The notes beneath the pieces are model-generated. The model was not told the origin of the DNA. It did not search any database and was given only the letters and a program-made list of their open reading frames with translations. Of a DNA stretch of 64,000 nt, positions 45,392 through 54,788 are shown one piece after another. Position 1 is the stretch's first letter. Each line of letters opens with the position of its first letter. The DNA is from an uncultured Muribaculaceae bacterium. GTDB taxonomy: Bacteria > Bacteroidota > Bacteroidia > Bacteroidales > Muribaculaceae. The translations under genes were made by a program, and so were the position numbers. The stretch lies in the NCBI GenBank assembly GCA_910585275.1, contig CAJUCW010000003.1, positions 1 to 64,000 of the forward strand, written 5' to 3'.

Positions 45392-46996
45392 TCACTTAAA
45401 AGTATCCGGAAGGTCATTCTCATAAAGAACTGTATCTCCCTTTCTCAGAATACCTGCCAAAACTTGTTGTGCAGCAGCAAAACTGTCAACTTCATACACA
45501 TTTCCTTCCGGAATATCCCCTTTTCTAACTCCGGCCATTATGGACTCGCGGTTGCATTGCCCCACTATTATTGCCACATCGGCACATTTCGAAATCTCTT
45601 CTCCAAACTCCTCGTTAAGCTCAGCCTGACGGTCACCGAGTTCTATCATGCCAGGGGTGACTACAATCCTCTTGCCGTCTTTGAAATCGGAAAGCACTTC
45701 AAGAGCCATTTTAGAACCTGAAGGATTAGAATTGAAAGCATCATCTATAATCGTAACCCCTCCAGGCGTCTGCCTTATACTTAACCGATGTTCCACCTGT
45801 TCTATTCTTGCCACTGCACGTTGAATAGTTCCCGGCTCCATGCCAAGACGCAAAGCCACTATTATAGCAGCTAAAAGATTGGAGATATTGCAAGCCCCCA
45901 CAAGACGCGTGCGGAATTCCATCTCAAATCCATCAGGGCCCGCCACCACGAAACTTGTGCCATTCCTCGAATATCTAATATCTTTCGCAACGAACGAACA
46001 ACAGTGATTCCCATCGTTGCCAAGGCAATATCTCACGGAATCCACATTCTTAACCTCACGGTTGGCGCAATATTCAAAATCATCGTTTATCACCGCAAAA
46101 CCATCGGAGGGAAGTGCATCGACAAGTTCGAATTTCGTTGACTGCACATTCTCCATCGTCTTGAAAGACTCCAGATGCATCGGCCCAACAGCAGTGACAA
46201 TGCCAATATGCGGATGCACCAAATCGCATATTTCCTTGATATCGCCTTTTTGTTTGGCTCCCATTTCGCATATGAAAACCGTATCGTAGGGCTTCATCAT
46301 TTCTCGCACCGTCCTGATTACGCCCATCGGAGTGTTATAGGAACCAGGAGTCATAAGCACTTCGAATTGCTCCGAAAGAATGCGGTTAAGGTAATGCTTG
46401 GTGCTCGTCTTGCCGTAAGAACCCGTAATTCCGATAACTGTAAGGTCTGGCATCGAACGTAATATGGAAGCCGCCTCATTCCAGTATTTTTTATTAATCA
46501 TCCTTTCGACAGGGATAAGAATAGCCACCGAAAGAATAACTACCCCCCATGAAAAAATGGAGATAAGCAACATAATTCCCACCGAAAACTGCGAAGCATG
46601 ATATCCGCCCCAGAGACAGGCACGATCTCCCGTTGAAAGGATAACAGCTAGATATCCTCCCAACGCCAAGAGGGCTGTCACTCCATAAATTCTCCATACC
46701 CTTTTTGTAAAGACGAGAGGCTTCTTGAATTTTTTACGGAATATAAGCCAAATTTTCGCCACGCAGACAATGGCTATTATAAGCAACGCAAGCCTGACGT
46801 CAAGAAGCGTCGCGAATAAGAGAAAAAGCATCGCCACATCAGTCAGACGCCACGCGCTTCCTATATCGTTCTTAAGATATTTCCAATATCGCGGAATTCG
46901 ATAACTATTCTGTTGAAGCATGTGGATGTCGTGCTTGAAATTAAACAGCATGTAAACGCCACACACAACATAAACCACAATTAGAAATGCACTCAT
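45392..46996 (-). CDS. MurF-like Mur ligase with N-terminal membrane domain
   Basis: A 534-residue protein. Residues 1-165 hold about five hydrophobic segments. The rest is a Mur ligase: P-loop VIGITGSYGKTSTKHYL, carbamoylated-Lys region VGPMHLESFKTMENVQSTK, FVVAGPDGFEM, and the C-terminal DAFNSNPSGSKMALEVL that marks MurF. MurF adds D-Ala-D-Ala to UDP-MurNAc-tripeptide. Standard MurF is about 450 residues and soluble, so this is a membrane-anchored relative that may work on another lipid-linked or wall substrate. It lies 36 bp downstream of an alpha/beta hydrolase gene in the same direction. Confidence 0.8.
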   Translation of the reverse strand: MSAFLIVVYVVCGVYMLFNFKHDIHMLQQNSYRIPRYWKYLKNDIGSAWRLTDVAMLFLLFATLLDVRLALLIIAIVCVAKIWLIFRKKFKKPLVFTKRVWRIYGVTALLALGGYLAVILSTGDRACLWGGYHASQFSVGIMLLISIFSWGVVILSVAILIPVERMINKKYWNEAASILRSMPDLTVIGITGSYGKTSTKHYLNRILSEQFEVLMTPGSYNTPMGVIRTVREMMKPYDTVFICEMGAKQKGDIKEICDLVHPHIGIVTAVGPMHLESFKTMENVQSTKFELVDALPSDGFAVINDDFEYCANREVKNVDSVRYCLGNDGNHCCSFVAKDIRYSRNGTSFVVAGPDGFEMEFRTRLVGACNISNLLAAIIVALRLGMEPGTIQRAVARIEQVEHRLSIRQTPGGVTIIDDAFNSNPSGSKMALEVLSDFKDGKRIVVTPGMIELGDRQAELNEEFGEEISKCADVAIIVGQCNRESIMAGVRKGDIPEGNVYEVDSFAAAQQVLAGILRKGDTVLYENDLPDTFK

Positions 46997-47032
46997 ACTC
47001 TATTTTGTTGTTTTTAACTTAATTATTGACAT

Positions 47033-47815
47033 CTATTTAATTCCAAGCTCTTGTTTGAAAAATTCCCTCAAGACAGCCCGAAAACCTATCGGGTTGTCAA
47101 GAAAACTGTAGTGTCCGCATCCGGGGAACGACACAAGACCGGAATCCGGAATCAGGCGTTCCATAGTGCATGCGTCAGACATCGGGGTAGCCGTGTCGTT
47201 TTCACCCCATATCAATAACGCGGAAGATTTAATCAACGGCATCACATGTTTCAAATCTTCGTTCACACATTTGCTCATCACGGACCTCATCACAGGAGAT
47301 GAATTACGATAGTCTGACGAACCCTTTTTTCCGCGCCATTCTTCAACCTTCGCCTTCCCCTTTTCTTTTCCATAAACCCACATCAAAAGATTCTTTATAA
47401 TTTTAAAGCTATAAACCTTTCGATAATATGAAAGACTCCTCTTGGGCTTAATTCCGGCTGCATCCACAAGTACAATCTTGGGAATCGGATTGCGCGAAGA
47501 AAGCAACAGAGCGATTCTACCGCCAAACGAATGACCAATCAATACGGGTCGGTCAATACCTTGCAACGAAATAAACCGCTCGATATAACGAGTGAAATCT
47601 TCAACGCCCCAAACCGATGTCGGCTCGTCGCTTTTACCATGACCCGGCAAATCCACACTAAAAACACGCATACCATTCTCAAGCGTGGCTGCTATGCTTC
47701 TCACAGTTGTGTGGTCGCATCCCCAACCATGCATCAAGACCACGGGATAACCCTCAATCGGCCCCGTTTCGTCATAATGCATTCTTATGCCATCTATTAC
47801 TATATCCTTTTCCAT
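47033..47815 (-). CDS. Alpha/beta hydrolase
   Basis: A protein of about 260 residues with the alpha/beta hydrolase fold: oxyanion region VVLMHGWGCDHTT, nucleophile elbow LIGHSFGGRIAL, acid region LIWGENDTATP, and the final His in PGCGHYSFLDNP. The substrate is unknown. I start at MEKDIVIDGIRMHYD (47815), as the extra 23 codons upstream are not family-like. It is followed at 36 bp by the membrane-anchored MurF-like ligase; a joint role in envelope metabolism is possible but not shown. Confidence 0.85.
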   Translation of the reverse strand: MEKDIVIDGIRMHYDETGPIEGYPVVLMHGWGCDHTTVRSIAATLENGMRVFSVDLPGHGKSDEPTSVWGVEDFTRYIERFISLQGIDRPVLIGHSFGGRIALLLSSRNPIPKIVLVDAAGIKPKRSLSYYRKVYSFKIIKNLLMWVYGKEKGKAKVEEWRGKKGSSDYRNSSPVMRSVMSKCVNEDLKHVMPLIKSSALLIWGENDTATPMSDACTMERLIPDSGLVSFPGCGHYSFLDNPIGFRAVLREFFKQELGIK

Positions 47816-47936
47816 ATAAAGTAAAAACAATAGAGCATGCATCCTAATGATAAAACCAAAGTTTGCATACCCCTTCAATTTCAAAATGCAAAATTACTTA
47901 AAAACCTTTAATAATGGTCCCTCCCGCCAAGCTATA

Positions 47937-47967
47937 TTTGCAGACCACGCTTTTTTTTTATATATTT
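47937..47967 (+). promoter_or_regulatory. recJ promoter
   Basis: TTTG (47937-47940), a 19-base spacer and TATATTTG (47960-47967) match the Bacteroidetes consensus exactly. The first TTTG is itself the end of another TATATTTG (47933-47940), so tandem starts are possible. The leader to the recJ start at 48071 is about 95 bases. Confidence 0.7.
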
Positions 47968-48070
47968 GCACTCAACTCAAATCCTCGTGGCGACGCCCAT
48001 TGCGTTAACCTTAGATTAACAACGCTCTGAATTCCCGGCAACGGGATTTCACCATACATTCCTGTCAGAG

Positions 48071-49804
48071 ATGATAACAAAATGGAACTACCAACCTCTC
48101 ACACTTCAGCAAAAAACTCAGGCTGACGAGCTTCTCCCAAGTTGTGGAGGAGCCGATGCCATTGCAGAATTGTTGATCCGCAGGGGGGTGACATCTCCAC
48201 GCGAGGCCCAAGCTTTTTTCTCACCTTCCATAACAGACCTCCACGATCCCTTCCTTATGCCGGACATGGATAAAGCTGTCAACAGGCTTAACAAAGCGAT
48301 GGGCGCCAAAGAAAGGATTATGATATACGGCGACTACGATGTGGACGGCACCACGGCCGTAGCCCTTGTGTATAAATATCTGCAGAATTATTACAGCAAT
48401 ATCGAATACTACATACCAACGCGTTATGAAGAAGGCTATGGCATCTCCCTTAAAAGCATAGAATATGCTGCGGAGAACGATGTCAAGCTTGTGATTGTGC
48501 TCGACTGCGGCATCAAGGCTATCGATGAAATCACATACGCCAAAGAGAAAGGAATCGACTTCATAATCTGCGACCACCACGTGCCTGATGAAGCCCTCCC
48601 GCCGGCCGTAGCTATCCTCAACCCGAAGATGCCGGGGTCAACCTATCCGTGCCCTCATCTTTCCGGATGTGGCGTCGGGTTCAAATTCATGCAGGCGTTC
48701 GCCCTTAGCAACGGACTCTCCAACCATAATGAGCTCGAATCACTCCTCGACCTCGTGGCTGTGAGTATTGCGGCCGACATTGTGCCGATAACGGGAGAAA
48801 ACCGCGTTATGGCCTACCATGGTCTCCGACGTCTTAATTCAAACCCTAACCTTGGGCTCAGAAGCATCATAAGGCTTTGCAAGCTTACAAACAAAGACAT
48901 CACCATCAGCGACGTGATATTCAAGATTGGTCCACGCATCAATGCTTCCGGAAGGATGCAAAGCGGCATAGAAGCGGTTGACCTCCTTGTTTGCCGCGAC
49001 CTGCATGATGCTTACGAAAAAGGGAAAGACATTGACCAATATAATAAAGACAGAAAGGAACTCGACAAAAAGATTACCGAAGAAGCCAACACCCTTATCG
49101 AAACAAACGTCAACATCATCCATGGCAAACGTTCGATAGTGGTATATAATAAAAATTGGCATAAGGGAATCATTGGAATCGTCGCTTCAAGACTCACGGA
49201 ACTTTATTATAAACCTTCCGTGGTTCTCACCTATTCCAACGGCATCGCCACCGGTTCGTCGCGATCCGTACAAGGATTCGACATATATTCGGCTGTAAAC
49301 TCCACCCGCGATTTACTTGAAAATTTCGGGGGACACACCTATGCCGTGGGGCTATCGCTTAAAGAAGAAAACATACCGGAGTTCAAGAAACGATTCGAGG
49401 AATATGTAGCCATGCATATACAGCCGAACCAACTCACTCCGATGATAGAAATCGATGCGGTTATTGATTTTGCCGACATTACTCCGGAATTGGTGGGTTA
49501 TCTGAAAAAATTCAATCCTTTCGGACCCGGCAATCAGAATCCAGTATTCTGCACACGCAACGTTTTCGATTTCGGCACAAGTAAGCTTGTAGGTAAAAAC
49601 CTTGAGCATATAAAGCTTGAGCTGGAAGATAACAGCACGAGCCGTGTGATAAACGCCATCGCCTTCAACATGGCTCCATATTTTGAACATATCCATGCCC
49701 ACAAGCCTATCGACATTTGTTACACGATAGAACAGACAAAACATTCGAACAACCTGGATTCCGTTCAACTTATGATTCGCGACATCCGGCCTTCTGAAGG
49801 ATAA
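48071..49804 (+). CDS. recJ: Single-stranded-DNA exonuclease RecJ
   Basis: A 577-residue DHH-family 5'-3' exonuclease that resects DNA in recombination and repair. Metal motifs are visible as MIYGDYDVDGTTA (motif I), VLDCGIKA, ICDHHVPDE (DHH) and, in the DHHA1 domain, GIATGSSRSVQGFDIY and NFGGHTYAVGLSL. The C-terminal OB domain is present (FNPFGPGNQNPVF). It is followed after 26 bp by recQ, its functional partner, in one apparent operon. Confidence 0.95.
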   Translation: MITKWNYQPLTLQQKTQADELLPSCGGADAIAELLIRRGVTSPREAQAFFSPSITDLHDPFLMPDMDKAVNRLNKAMGAKERIMIYGDYDVDGTTAVALVYKYLQNYYSNIEYYIPTRYEEGYGISLKSIEYAAENDVKLVIVLDCGIKAIDEITYAKEKGIDFIICDHHVPDEALPPAVAILNPKMPGSTYPCPHLSGCGVGFKFMQAFALSNGLSNHNELESLLDLVAVSIAADIVPITGENRVMAYHGLRRLNSNPNLGLRSIIRLCKLTNKDITISDVIFKIGPRINASGRMQSGIEAVDLLVCRDLHDAYEKGKDIDQYNKDRKELDKKITEEANTLIETNVNIIHGKRSIVVYNKNWHKGIIGIVASRLTELYYKPSVVLTYSNGIATGSSRSVQGFDIYSAVNSTRDLLENFGGHTYAVGLSLKEENIPEFKKRFEEYVAMHIQPNQLTPMIEIDAVIDFADITPELVGYLKKFNPFGPGNQNPVFCTRNVFDFGTSKLVGKNLEHIKLELEDNSTSRVINAIAFNMAPYFEHIHAHKPIDICYTIEQTKHSNNLDSVQLMIRDIRPSEG

Positions 49805-49830
49805 ACAACGGCGACGTCGCCTGCACGTCT

Positions 49831-51747
49831 ATGGACATACACGATATCCTGAAAAAATATTGGGGTTATGATTCTTTCCGGCCGTTGCAGGAAGACATCA
49901 TAAAATCCGTGTTGCAAGGCCACGACACGTTGGGACTGATGCCTACGGGCGGAGGGAAATCGATTACATTCCAGGTGCCGGGGCTATATTATGAAACCGG
50001 AGTGACTTTGGTTGTCACACCACTCGTGTCTTTGATGAAAGACCAGGTTGACAATCTAAAAAAAAGGCATATAAAAGCCGTATATTTCCATGCCGGAATG
50101 ACCATGGCTGAAAGCCGCGCAGCATGGGAGAAGCTGGTGAACGGAAACGCCAGGTTTCTTTATATCGCCCCTGAACGTCTCAACAACGACCGCTTCACGC
50201 TGGAACTGAGAAATATTCCGGTGCGGCTCATTGTGGTTGATGAGGCTCATTGCATTTCCCAATGGGGTTATGATTTCCGCCCGTCATATTTAAATATAAA
50301 ATCATTACGTGTCCTCAAACCGGGCATACCGGTACTCGCGCTCACCGCAACCGCCACACCGGCCGTTGCCGAAGATATACGCACCCAATTGGGATTCCAT
50401 GAAGGGAAAACATTCAGAAAGAGTTTTGCACGCGACAATATCAGCTACATTGTGCGTACTTCCGAAGCAAAAATCCATGAAACCCTTCATATACTTTCGC
50501 GCACTTCCGGCTCTTCCATAGTATATGTGAGAAGCAGAAAACGATGCCGCGACATCTCAGACTTCCTCAATTCGGCAGACATTTCCTCGACATTCTATCA
50601 CGCCGGACTCGATTTCACAGTGAAAGAGCAGCGTCAGAACGACTGGCAGGCTGGTAAAGTGCGGGTAATGGTGGCCACAAACGCATTCGGTATGGGCATC
50701 GACAAACCGGATGTCAGGGTTGTAATCCACTATGACATACCGCCGTCTCTTGAGGAGTATTATCAGGAAGCCGGACGTGCCGGACGAGACGAACTCCCTT
50801 CGTATGCCGTTTTGCTTGCTTCCAAAAACGATCCGGGGCTCATGCACAGACGCATCACCGAAGCATTTCCGGAGCGACAGATCGTAAAGCGAATATACGA
50901 ACTTATCTGTGTTTTTCTCCATATCAGCGTAGGCGAAGGCTATGAGGCATTGAAACAATTCGACATCAACAAATTCTGCCGGATATTCGAGCTGCAGGAA
51001 AAACAATGCAGGTCGTCAATCCGGTTGCTTTCTCAAGCCGGATATCTCAATTTTATTGAGGAGCCAGACAGCAGATCAAGGATTAAAATTATTGTAAGGC
51101 GTGAAGATTTATATGAAATACACGACGTTTCGCACACTGCAGAATCTGTGCTGGCAAAGGCTCTTCGACTTTACACCGGACTTTTTTCAGACTATGTATA
51201 TATCCGTGAACCGGAAATTGCATCGCATCTTGACATACCTGAAACCGAGATATATGAGGCGATGCTTGAGCTTTCCAGACATAAAATCATAAGCTATATT
51301 CCCCATTCCGACGTTCCTATGATATATTTCCCGACGGCCAGGGAAGACAAGTCTTATCTGCTGATAGGTAAAAACATCTATGAGGAGCGTAAGCATTCAA
51401 TGACTCTTAGAACGGAAGCCATGCTCGGCTATGCATTCCGCAAAGAGGGATGCAGGGTGAGCGGAATGCTTCAATATTTCGGAGAACCCGATGCGTCTTC
51501 GTGTGGCAAATGCGACATATGTCGCGATAACAAGAAACGAAAAGTCAATTCTCTTGAAGTGGCAGAAAAACTAACTGAACGAATCATTGCTTTTCTTAAA
51601 GATAATCCGGGAGGATCAACACTGCCGATGATTGAACGCCACTGCGGCGGCGATACGGCCGAGACTGCCAATGTTGTGACGTTCCTGTGCAATGAAGGTT
51701 ACGTAAAATGTAAGAACTTGATTTTTTCTATCGCCGAAAATAATTGA
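49831..51747 (+). CDS. recQ: ATP-dependent DNA helicase RecQ
   Basis: A 638-residue RecQ helicase. Core motifs are FRPLQEDIIKSVLQGHDTLG, Walker A PTGGGKSITF, DEAH in VVDEAHCISQWGYDFRPSYL, LTATATPAV and the GRAGRD motif. The zinc-binding cysteines are in CRVSGMLQYFGEP and CGKCDIC. The C-terminal end is a short winged-helix-like segment rather than a classic HRDC domain. It unwinds DNA ahead of RecJ resection. The stop overlaps the region just before the transglycosylase gene start. Confidence 0.94.
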   Translation: MDIHDILKKYWGYDSFRPLQEDIIKSVLQGHDTLGLMPTGGGKSITFQVPGLYYETGVTLVVTPLVSLMKDQVDNLKKRHIKAVYFHAGMTMAESRAAWEKLVNGNARFLYIAPERLNNDRFTLELRNIPVRLIVVDEAHCISQWGYDFRPSYLNIKSLRVLKPGIPVLALTATATPAVAEDIRTQLGFHEGKTFRKSFARDNISYIVRTSEAKIHETLHILSRTSGSSIVYVRSRKRCRDISDFLNSADISSTFYHAGLDFTVKEQRQNDWQAGKVRVMVATNAFGMGIDKPDVRVVIHYDIPPSLEEYYQEAGRAGRDELPSYAVLLASKNDPGLMHRRITEAFPERQIVKRIYELICVFLHISVGEGYEALKQFDINKFCRIFELQEKQCRSSIRLLSQAGYLNFIEEPDSRSRIKIIVRREDLYEIHDVSHTAESVLAKALRLYTGLFSDYVYIREPEIASHLDIPETEIYEAMLELSRHKIISYIPHSDVPMIYFPTAREDKSYLLIGKNIYEERKHSMTLRTEAMLGYAFRKEGCRVSGMLQYFGEPDASSCGKCDICRDNKKRKVNSLEVAEKLTERIIAFLKDNPGGSTLPMIERHCGGDTAETANVVTFLCNEGYVKCKNLIFSIAENN

Positions 51748-51752
51748 TAATT

Positions 51753-53153
51753 ATGAAAAAAGTGAGTAAGCCCGTCATAACCGCCATGTTGTTGCCATTT
51801 CTTATCGCATGTGGCAGCCATTCGGGAAAAACCGAAAACAACGATGAAGCACCATCGGAATCTTCCGACACGCTCCACGCCGTGACATTATACGGGCCAA
51901 CATCATATTTTATATACCAAGGGCAAGAAATGGGATTCGACTACGAAAACCTGCGTCAGTTTGCAGAAGATGAAGGTCTTGTCCTTGATTTGAAAGTAGC
52001 GTCATCTCTCCAGCACCTATTGAAATTAATAGATTCCGGAGAAGCGCAGCTTGCCGCCTACCCTATCCCAAGAATCGAGGAATATGACAGTATCGTTAAA
52101 CACTGCGGACCGAAAGAAATCACATGGCAGGTGCTTGTGCAGCCATCTGGGAAAAACAGGGTTTCGGACGTTACCGAACTTGTCGGCAAAACGGTATATG
52201 TTGAGAAAGATTCAAAATACCATTACCGCATACAGAACCTCGACAACGAACTCGGAGGCGGAATCGATATAGTGCCTATAAGCAAAGACACACTCATTTC
52301 CGAAGACCTCATAGAAATGGTTGACCGGGGGGAGATTCCTATGACCATCGTTGATTCCGACATTGCGGAACTCAATAAATCTTATTTCCCGAAACTCGAT
52401 GTCGGCATGAAGATAAGTCTTGAACAGTATTCATCATGGGCGGTGGGCAACGAATGCGATTCTTTGGCCACAAGGCTTGACCGCTGGGAGAAACGACGCC
52501 AGTCTTCCGAAATGATGAAATCTATTTACAGAAAATATTTCGAAATCAGCAAAAACAATCCGGACCCAAAAGATGCTTCCTCCAGTCTCAACCTCAGGTT
52601 GAAAAAAGGAGGTGGCATCTCGCCCTACGACAACACTTTCAAACGCCATTCCGGCATTCCCGGATATGACTGGCAACTGCTTGCCGCCATAGGGTTCAAC
52701 GAATCGCGTTTCGACAACAACGTAGTGTCATGGGCAGGAGCCAGAGGGATAATGCAACTCATGCCTAAGACTGCCCAGGCAATGGGTATAAAAGGGGACG
52801 ACATCGACAATCCGGAGCAAAACATTCTTGCCGCCGCAAGACTCCTGAAACATCTTGACGATGCTTTAAAACCGAAAATATCCGATTCCAAGGAACGTCT
52901 CAATTTCGTAATAGCCGCATACAACAGCGGATTAGGCCATATCCTCGACGCTATTGCTCTCGCCGAAAAACACGGTCTTAATCCGAAAGTATGGTTGGGC
53001 AATGTGAGCGAAGCTGCCTTGATGAAGTCTCGTCCGCAATATTATAACGACCCTATAGTAAAAAACGGATATTTCCGAGGCAGGGAAACTGTGGAATTCG
53101 TTGATAAAGTCATGTCAACTTATTCTTTTTTCAAAAAAATGAACCATTCATGA
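51753..53153 (+). CDS. MltF-like membrane-bound lytic transglycosylase
   Basis: A lipoprotein of about 466 residues (MKKVSKPVITAMLLPFLIAC, lipidated Cys 20). Residues 45-260 form a periplasmic substrate-binding domain (SYFIYQGQEMGFDYENLRQF; LVGKTVYVEKDS), as in MltF. The C-terminal SLT domain carries the catalytic Glu in AAIGFNESRFDNN and GARGIMQLMPKTAQAMG. It cleaves peptidoglycan between MurNAc and GlcNAc to give anhydro ends. ATG 51753 is chosen over an in-frame TTG at 51744. It follows recQ with almost no gap. Confidence 0.9.
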   Translation: MKKVSKPVITAMLLPFLIACGSHSGKTENNDEAPSESSDTLHAVTLYGPTSYFIYQGQEMGFDYENLRQFAEDEGLVLDLKVASSLQHLLKLIDSGEAQLAAYPIPRIEEYDSIVKHCGPKEITWQVLVQPSGKNRVSDVTELVGKTVYVEKDSKYHYRIQNLDNELGGGIDIVPISKDTLISEDLIEMVDRGEIPMTIVDSDIAELNKSYFPKLDVGMKISLEQYSSWAVGNECDSLATRLDRWEKRRQSSEMMKSIYRKYFEISKNNPDPKDASSSLNLRLKKGGGISPYDNTFKRHSGIPGYDWQLLAAIGFNESRFDNNVVSWAGARGIMQLMPKTAQAMGIKGDDIDNPEQNILAAARLLKHLDDALKPKISDSKERLNFVIAAYNSGLGHILDAIALAEKHGLNPKVWLGNVSEAALMKSRPQYYNDPIVKNGYFRGRETVEFVDKVMSTYSFFKKMNHS

Positions 53154-53240
53154 TGCATCCACATTATAATAATAACGATTCCACACGTTTATTCTAAACA
53201 AGAACTATTAACTAAACAGAAACAACACATATCGAAATCG

Positions 53241-53795
53241 ATGAAAAAGAATACCATCACCGTAGGCCTCCTCATTGCTGCTGCGGCAGTTCTTCCGCTA
53301 CAATCCTGTATCGGCAGTTTTGCACTTACTAATAAAGTGCTGTCATGGAACAATCAAGTCGGTTCCAAGTTTGTCAACGAGCTCGTCTTTTTCGCATTCT
53401 GGATTCTTCCGGTTTACGAAGTGACATCTATAGCCGACCTCCTGGTGCTTAACTCCATTGAATTCTGGAGCGGAAACAATCCTGTGGAAGCTTCAACCAA
53501 AGTCATCGACACTGACCAGGGCCGTTACTACATCGCTTGCGATGGAAAAGGCTACACTGTGAAAGCTCCTAACGGAGATGAAATGAGGCTTGATTTTGAA
53601 GCCGACACACAGACGTGGTCGCTTATGACCGCCGAAGGAGAATCTTATCCGTTCATGACAATGATTGACGACAGCCACGTAAAAATGGTGACTCCCGACG
53701 GAGATTTCCAAAGTGTGGAACTTTCACAAGAAGGGCTTCAGGCCTACTCTGCCGTAGCAAAGGCTCCCACTGCACCCCTATTGGCTTTGCATTGA
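53241..53795 (+). CDS. DUF3332 family lipoprotein
   Basis: A 184-residue protein with a lipoprotein signal (MKKNTITVGLLIAAAAVLPL then QSC, lipidated Cys 23). A short hydrophobic segment around VNELVFFAFWILPVYEVTSI and the GSFALTNKVLSWNNQVGSKF region match DUF3332, a small envelope lipoprotein family of unknown role. It stands alone after the transglycosylase, preceded by an AT-rich 85-bp gap. Confidence 0.85.
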   Translation: MKKNTITVGLLIAAAAVLPLQSCIGSFALTNKVLSWNNQVGSKFVNELVFFAFWILPVYEVTSIADLLVLNSIEFWSGNNPVEASTKVIDTDQGRYYIACDGKGYTVKAPNGDEMRLDFEADTQTWSLMTAEGESYPFMTMIDDSHVKMVTPDGDFQSVELSQEGLQAYSAVAKAPTAPLLALH

Positions 53796-53830
53796 CACGC
53801 ATCATGTCGGATATACCAATATCAGACAAT

Positions 53831-53855
53831 GAAATGTGAAAAAAATTCACATTTC
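53831..53855 (+). terminator. Hairpin after the DUF3332 gene
   Basis: GAAATGTGAA pairs perfectly with TTCACATTTC around an AAAAA loop, 36 bases after the stop codon. There is no T-run, so termination is only probable. Confidence 0.5.
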
Positions 53856-53975
53856 TCAAATCAAAAGTGTCACTTTAATTGTTAAGTATAATGAAGGGCT
53901 TGTGGAAATGTCACGATCAGCATCTTCCCAAGTTAAAAAACACTGTATTTTTTATAAATTAAAATAAAATATCAA

Positions 53976-54176
53976 ATGAAAGCAATTCACGTAATCAGCG
54001 CGGTTATCGGCGGAGCAATCGCCGGCGCGGCAATCGGTCTTCTCGTAGCTCCTGAAAAAGGCGACGACACTCGCAAACGAATCATCAAGGCTCTCAAGGA
54101 GAAAGGTATTTCTCTGAAGAAAGACAAAATGGAAAAGCTCGTTGACGAGATTGAAGACCAAATCGAAAATATCTAA
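53976..54176 (+). CDS. YtxH-domain small membrane protein
   Basis: A 66-residue protein with a glycine-rich membrane helix (VIGGAIAGAAIGLLVAPEKG) followed by a charged helix. The LLVAPEKGDDTR motif defines YtxH proteins, which are stress-associated and of unknown function. A paralogue follows at 54221. Confidence 0.8.
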   Translation: MKAIHVISAVIGGAIAGAAIGLLVAPEKGDDTRKRIIKALKEKGISLKKDKMEKLVDEIEDQIENI

Positions 54177-54220
54177 AAAATCCACCCTACGGCTATAGCC
54201 GACAAAAGCAACACATACAT

Positions 54221-54412
54221 ATGAAATCTCTTAATATTCTTTATGCATTCCTTGGCGGTGCAATCGTAGGTTGCGGCGCTGCCCTTCTTTTCGCACCTGA
54301 AAAAGGCTCTGAAGTTCGTGCCAAAATTTGTGATCTTCTTAAGAAAAAAGGCATCAAAATCAGCGACAGCGAAGTTGATGCCCTTGTTGCAGAACTTGCA
54401 AAAGAAGAATAA
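54221..54412 (+). CDS. YtxH-domain small membrane protein, paralogue
   Basis: A 63-residue protein with the same plan as its upstream neighbour: a glycine-rich helix and LLFAPEKGSEVR. The two clearly derive from a tandem duplication. It is probably co-transcribed with the first copy. Confidence 0.8.
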   Translation: MKSLNILYAFLGGAIVGCGAALLFAPEKGSEVRAKICDLLKKKGIKISDSEVDALVAELAKEE

Positions 54413-54466
54413 TAACGCTCCGCACTGCGTCTTGACTTATACCAAGCCATGACATTTGCCGTTATA

Positions 54467-54513
54467 AAGAAGGTGTGTCAGAATTGATTTTTTCAATTTT
54501 GGCACACCGTCTT
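54467..54513. repeat. Imperfect hairpin element
   Basis: GGTGTGTCAGAATTGA (54472-54487) pairs with 54493-54508 around TTTTT, allowing two G-U type mismatches, and is extended outward by AAGA/TCTT. It may end the YtxH transcript or be a small mobile hairpin. Confidence 0.6.
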
Positions 54514-54525
54514 ATAGGTAAATTA

Positions 54526-54729
54526 AGAAGTTGTTTAAACTTTTTCTTTTTCAAGATTTCGTCAGATTTTCGAGTCGATTTTGAAACTTGAAGAGGGAGT
54601 TTAGCGGGCTAAACGACCGATGAATGGTTCAAAAGCGGCCGAAAAGATGATGGAAGATTGGAAAAGAGGTCTTTTTAACGTAAAAAGCCATAAGAAAATC
54701 AATCTCCGTAAAAAGCTTAAACAACTTCT
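54526..54729 (+). mobile_element. MITE-like element with 20-bp inverted ends, copy B
   Basis: The 20 bases at 54526-54545 and 54710-54729 are inverted repeats with one mismatch (AGAAGTTGTTTAAACTTTTT type). Inside, GAAGAGGGAG (54590-54599), a stem GTTTAGC/GCTAAAC and GACCGATGA (54615-54623) repeat the core of the element at 340-450. No clear target duplication is seen. It contains no transposase gene. Confidence 0.55.
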
Positions 54730-54788
54730 AAGTAATCTCCAAAACAAGTGCGTTGAAATGACCACTCACAGACACTCTTCACCAGATT

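Larger units (their letters stand above)
54413..54788. other. Region of two inverted-repeat elements
   Basis: The gap between the YtxH pair and the holin-like gene holds no gene. It contains a long hairpin (54467-54513) and a 204-bp element with terminal inverted repeats (54526-54729), listed separately. A 62-codon frame inside it belongs to the repeat and does not look like a gene. Confidence 0.6.
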
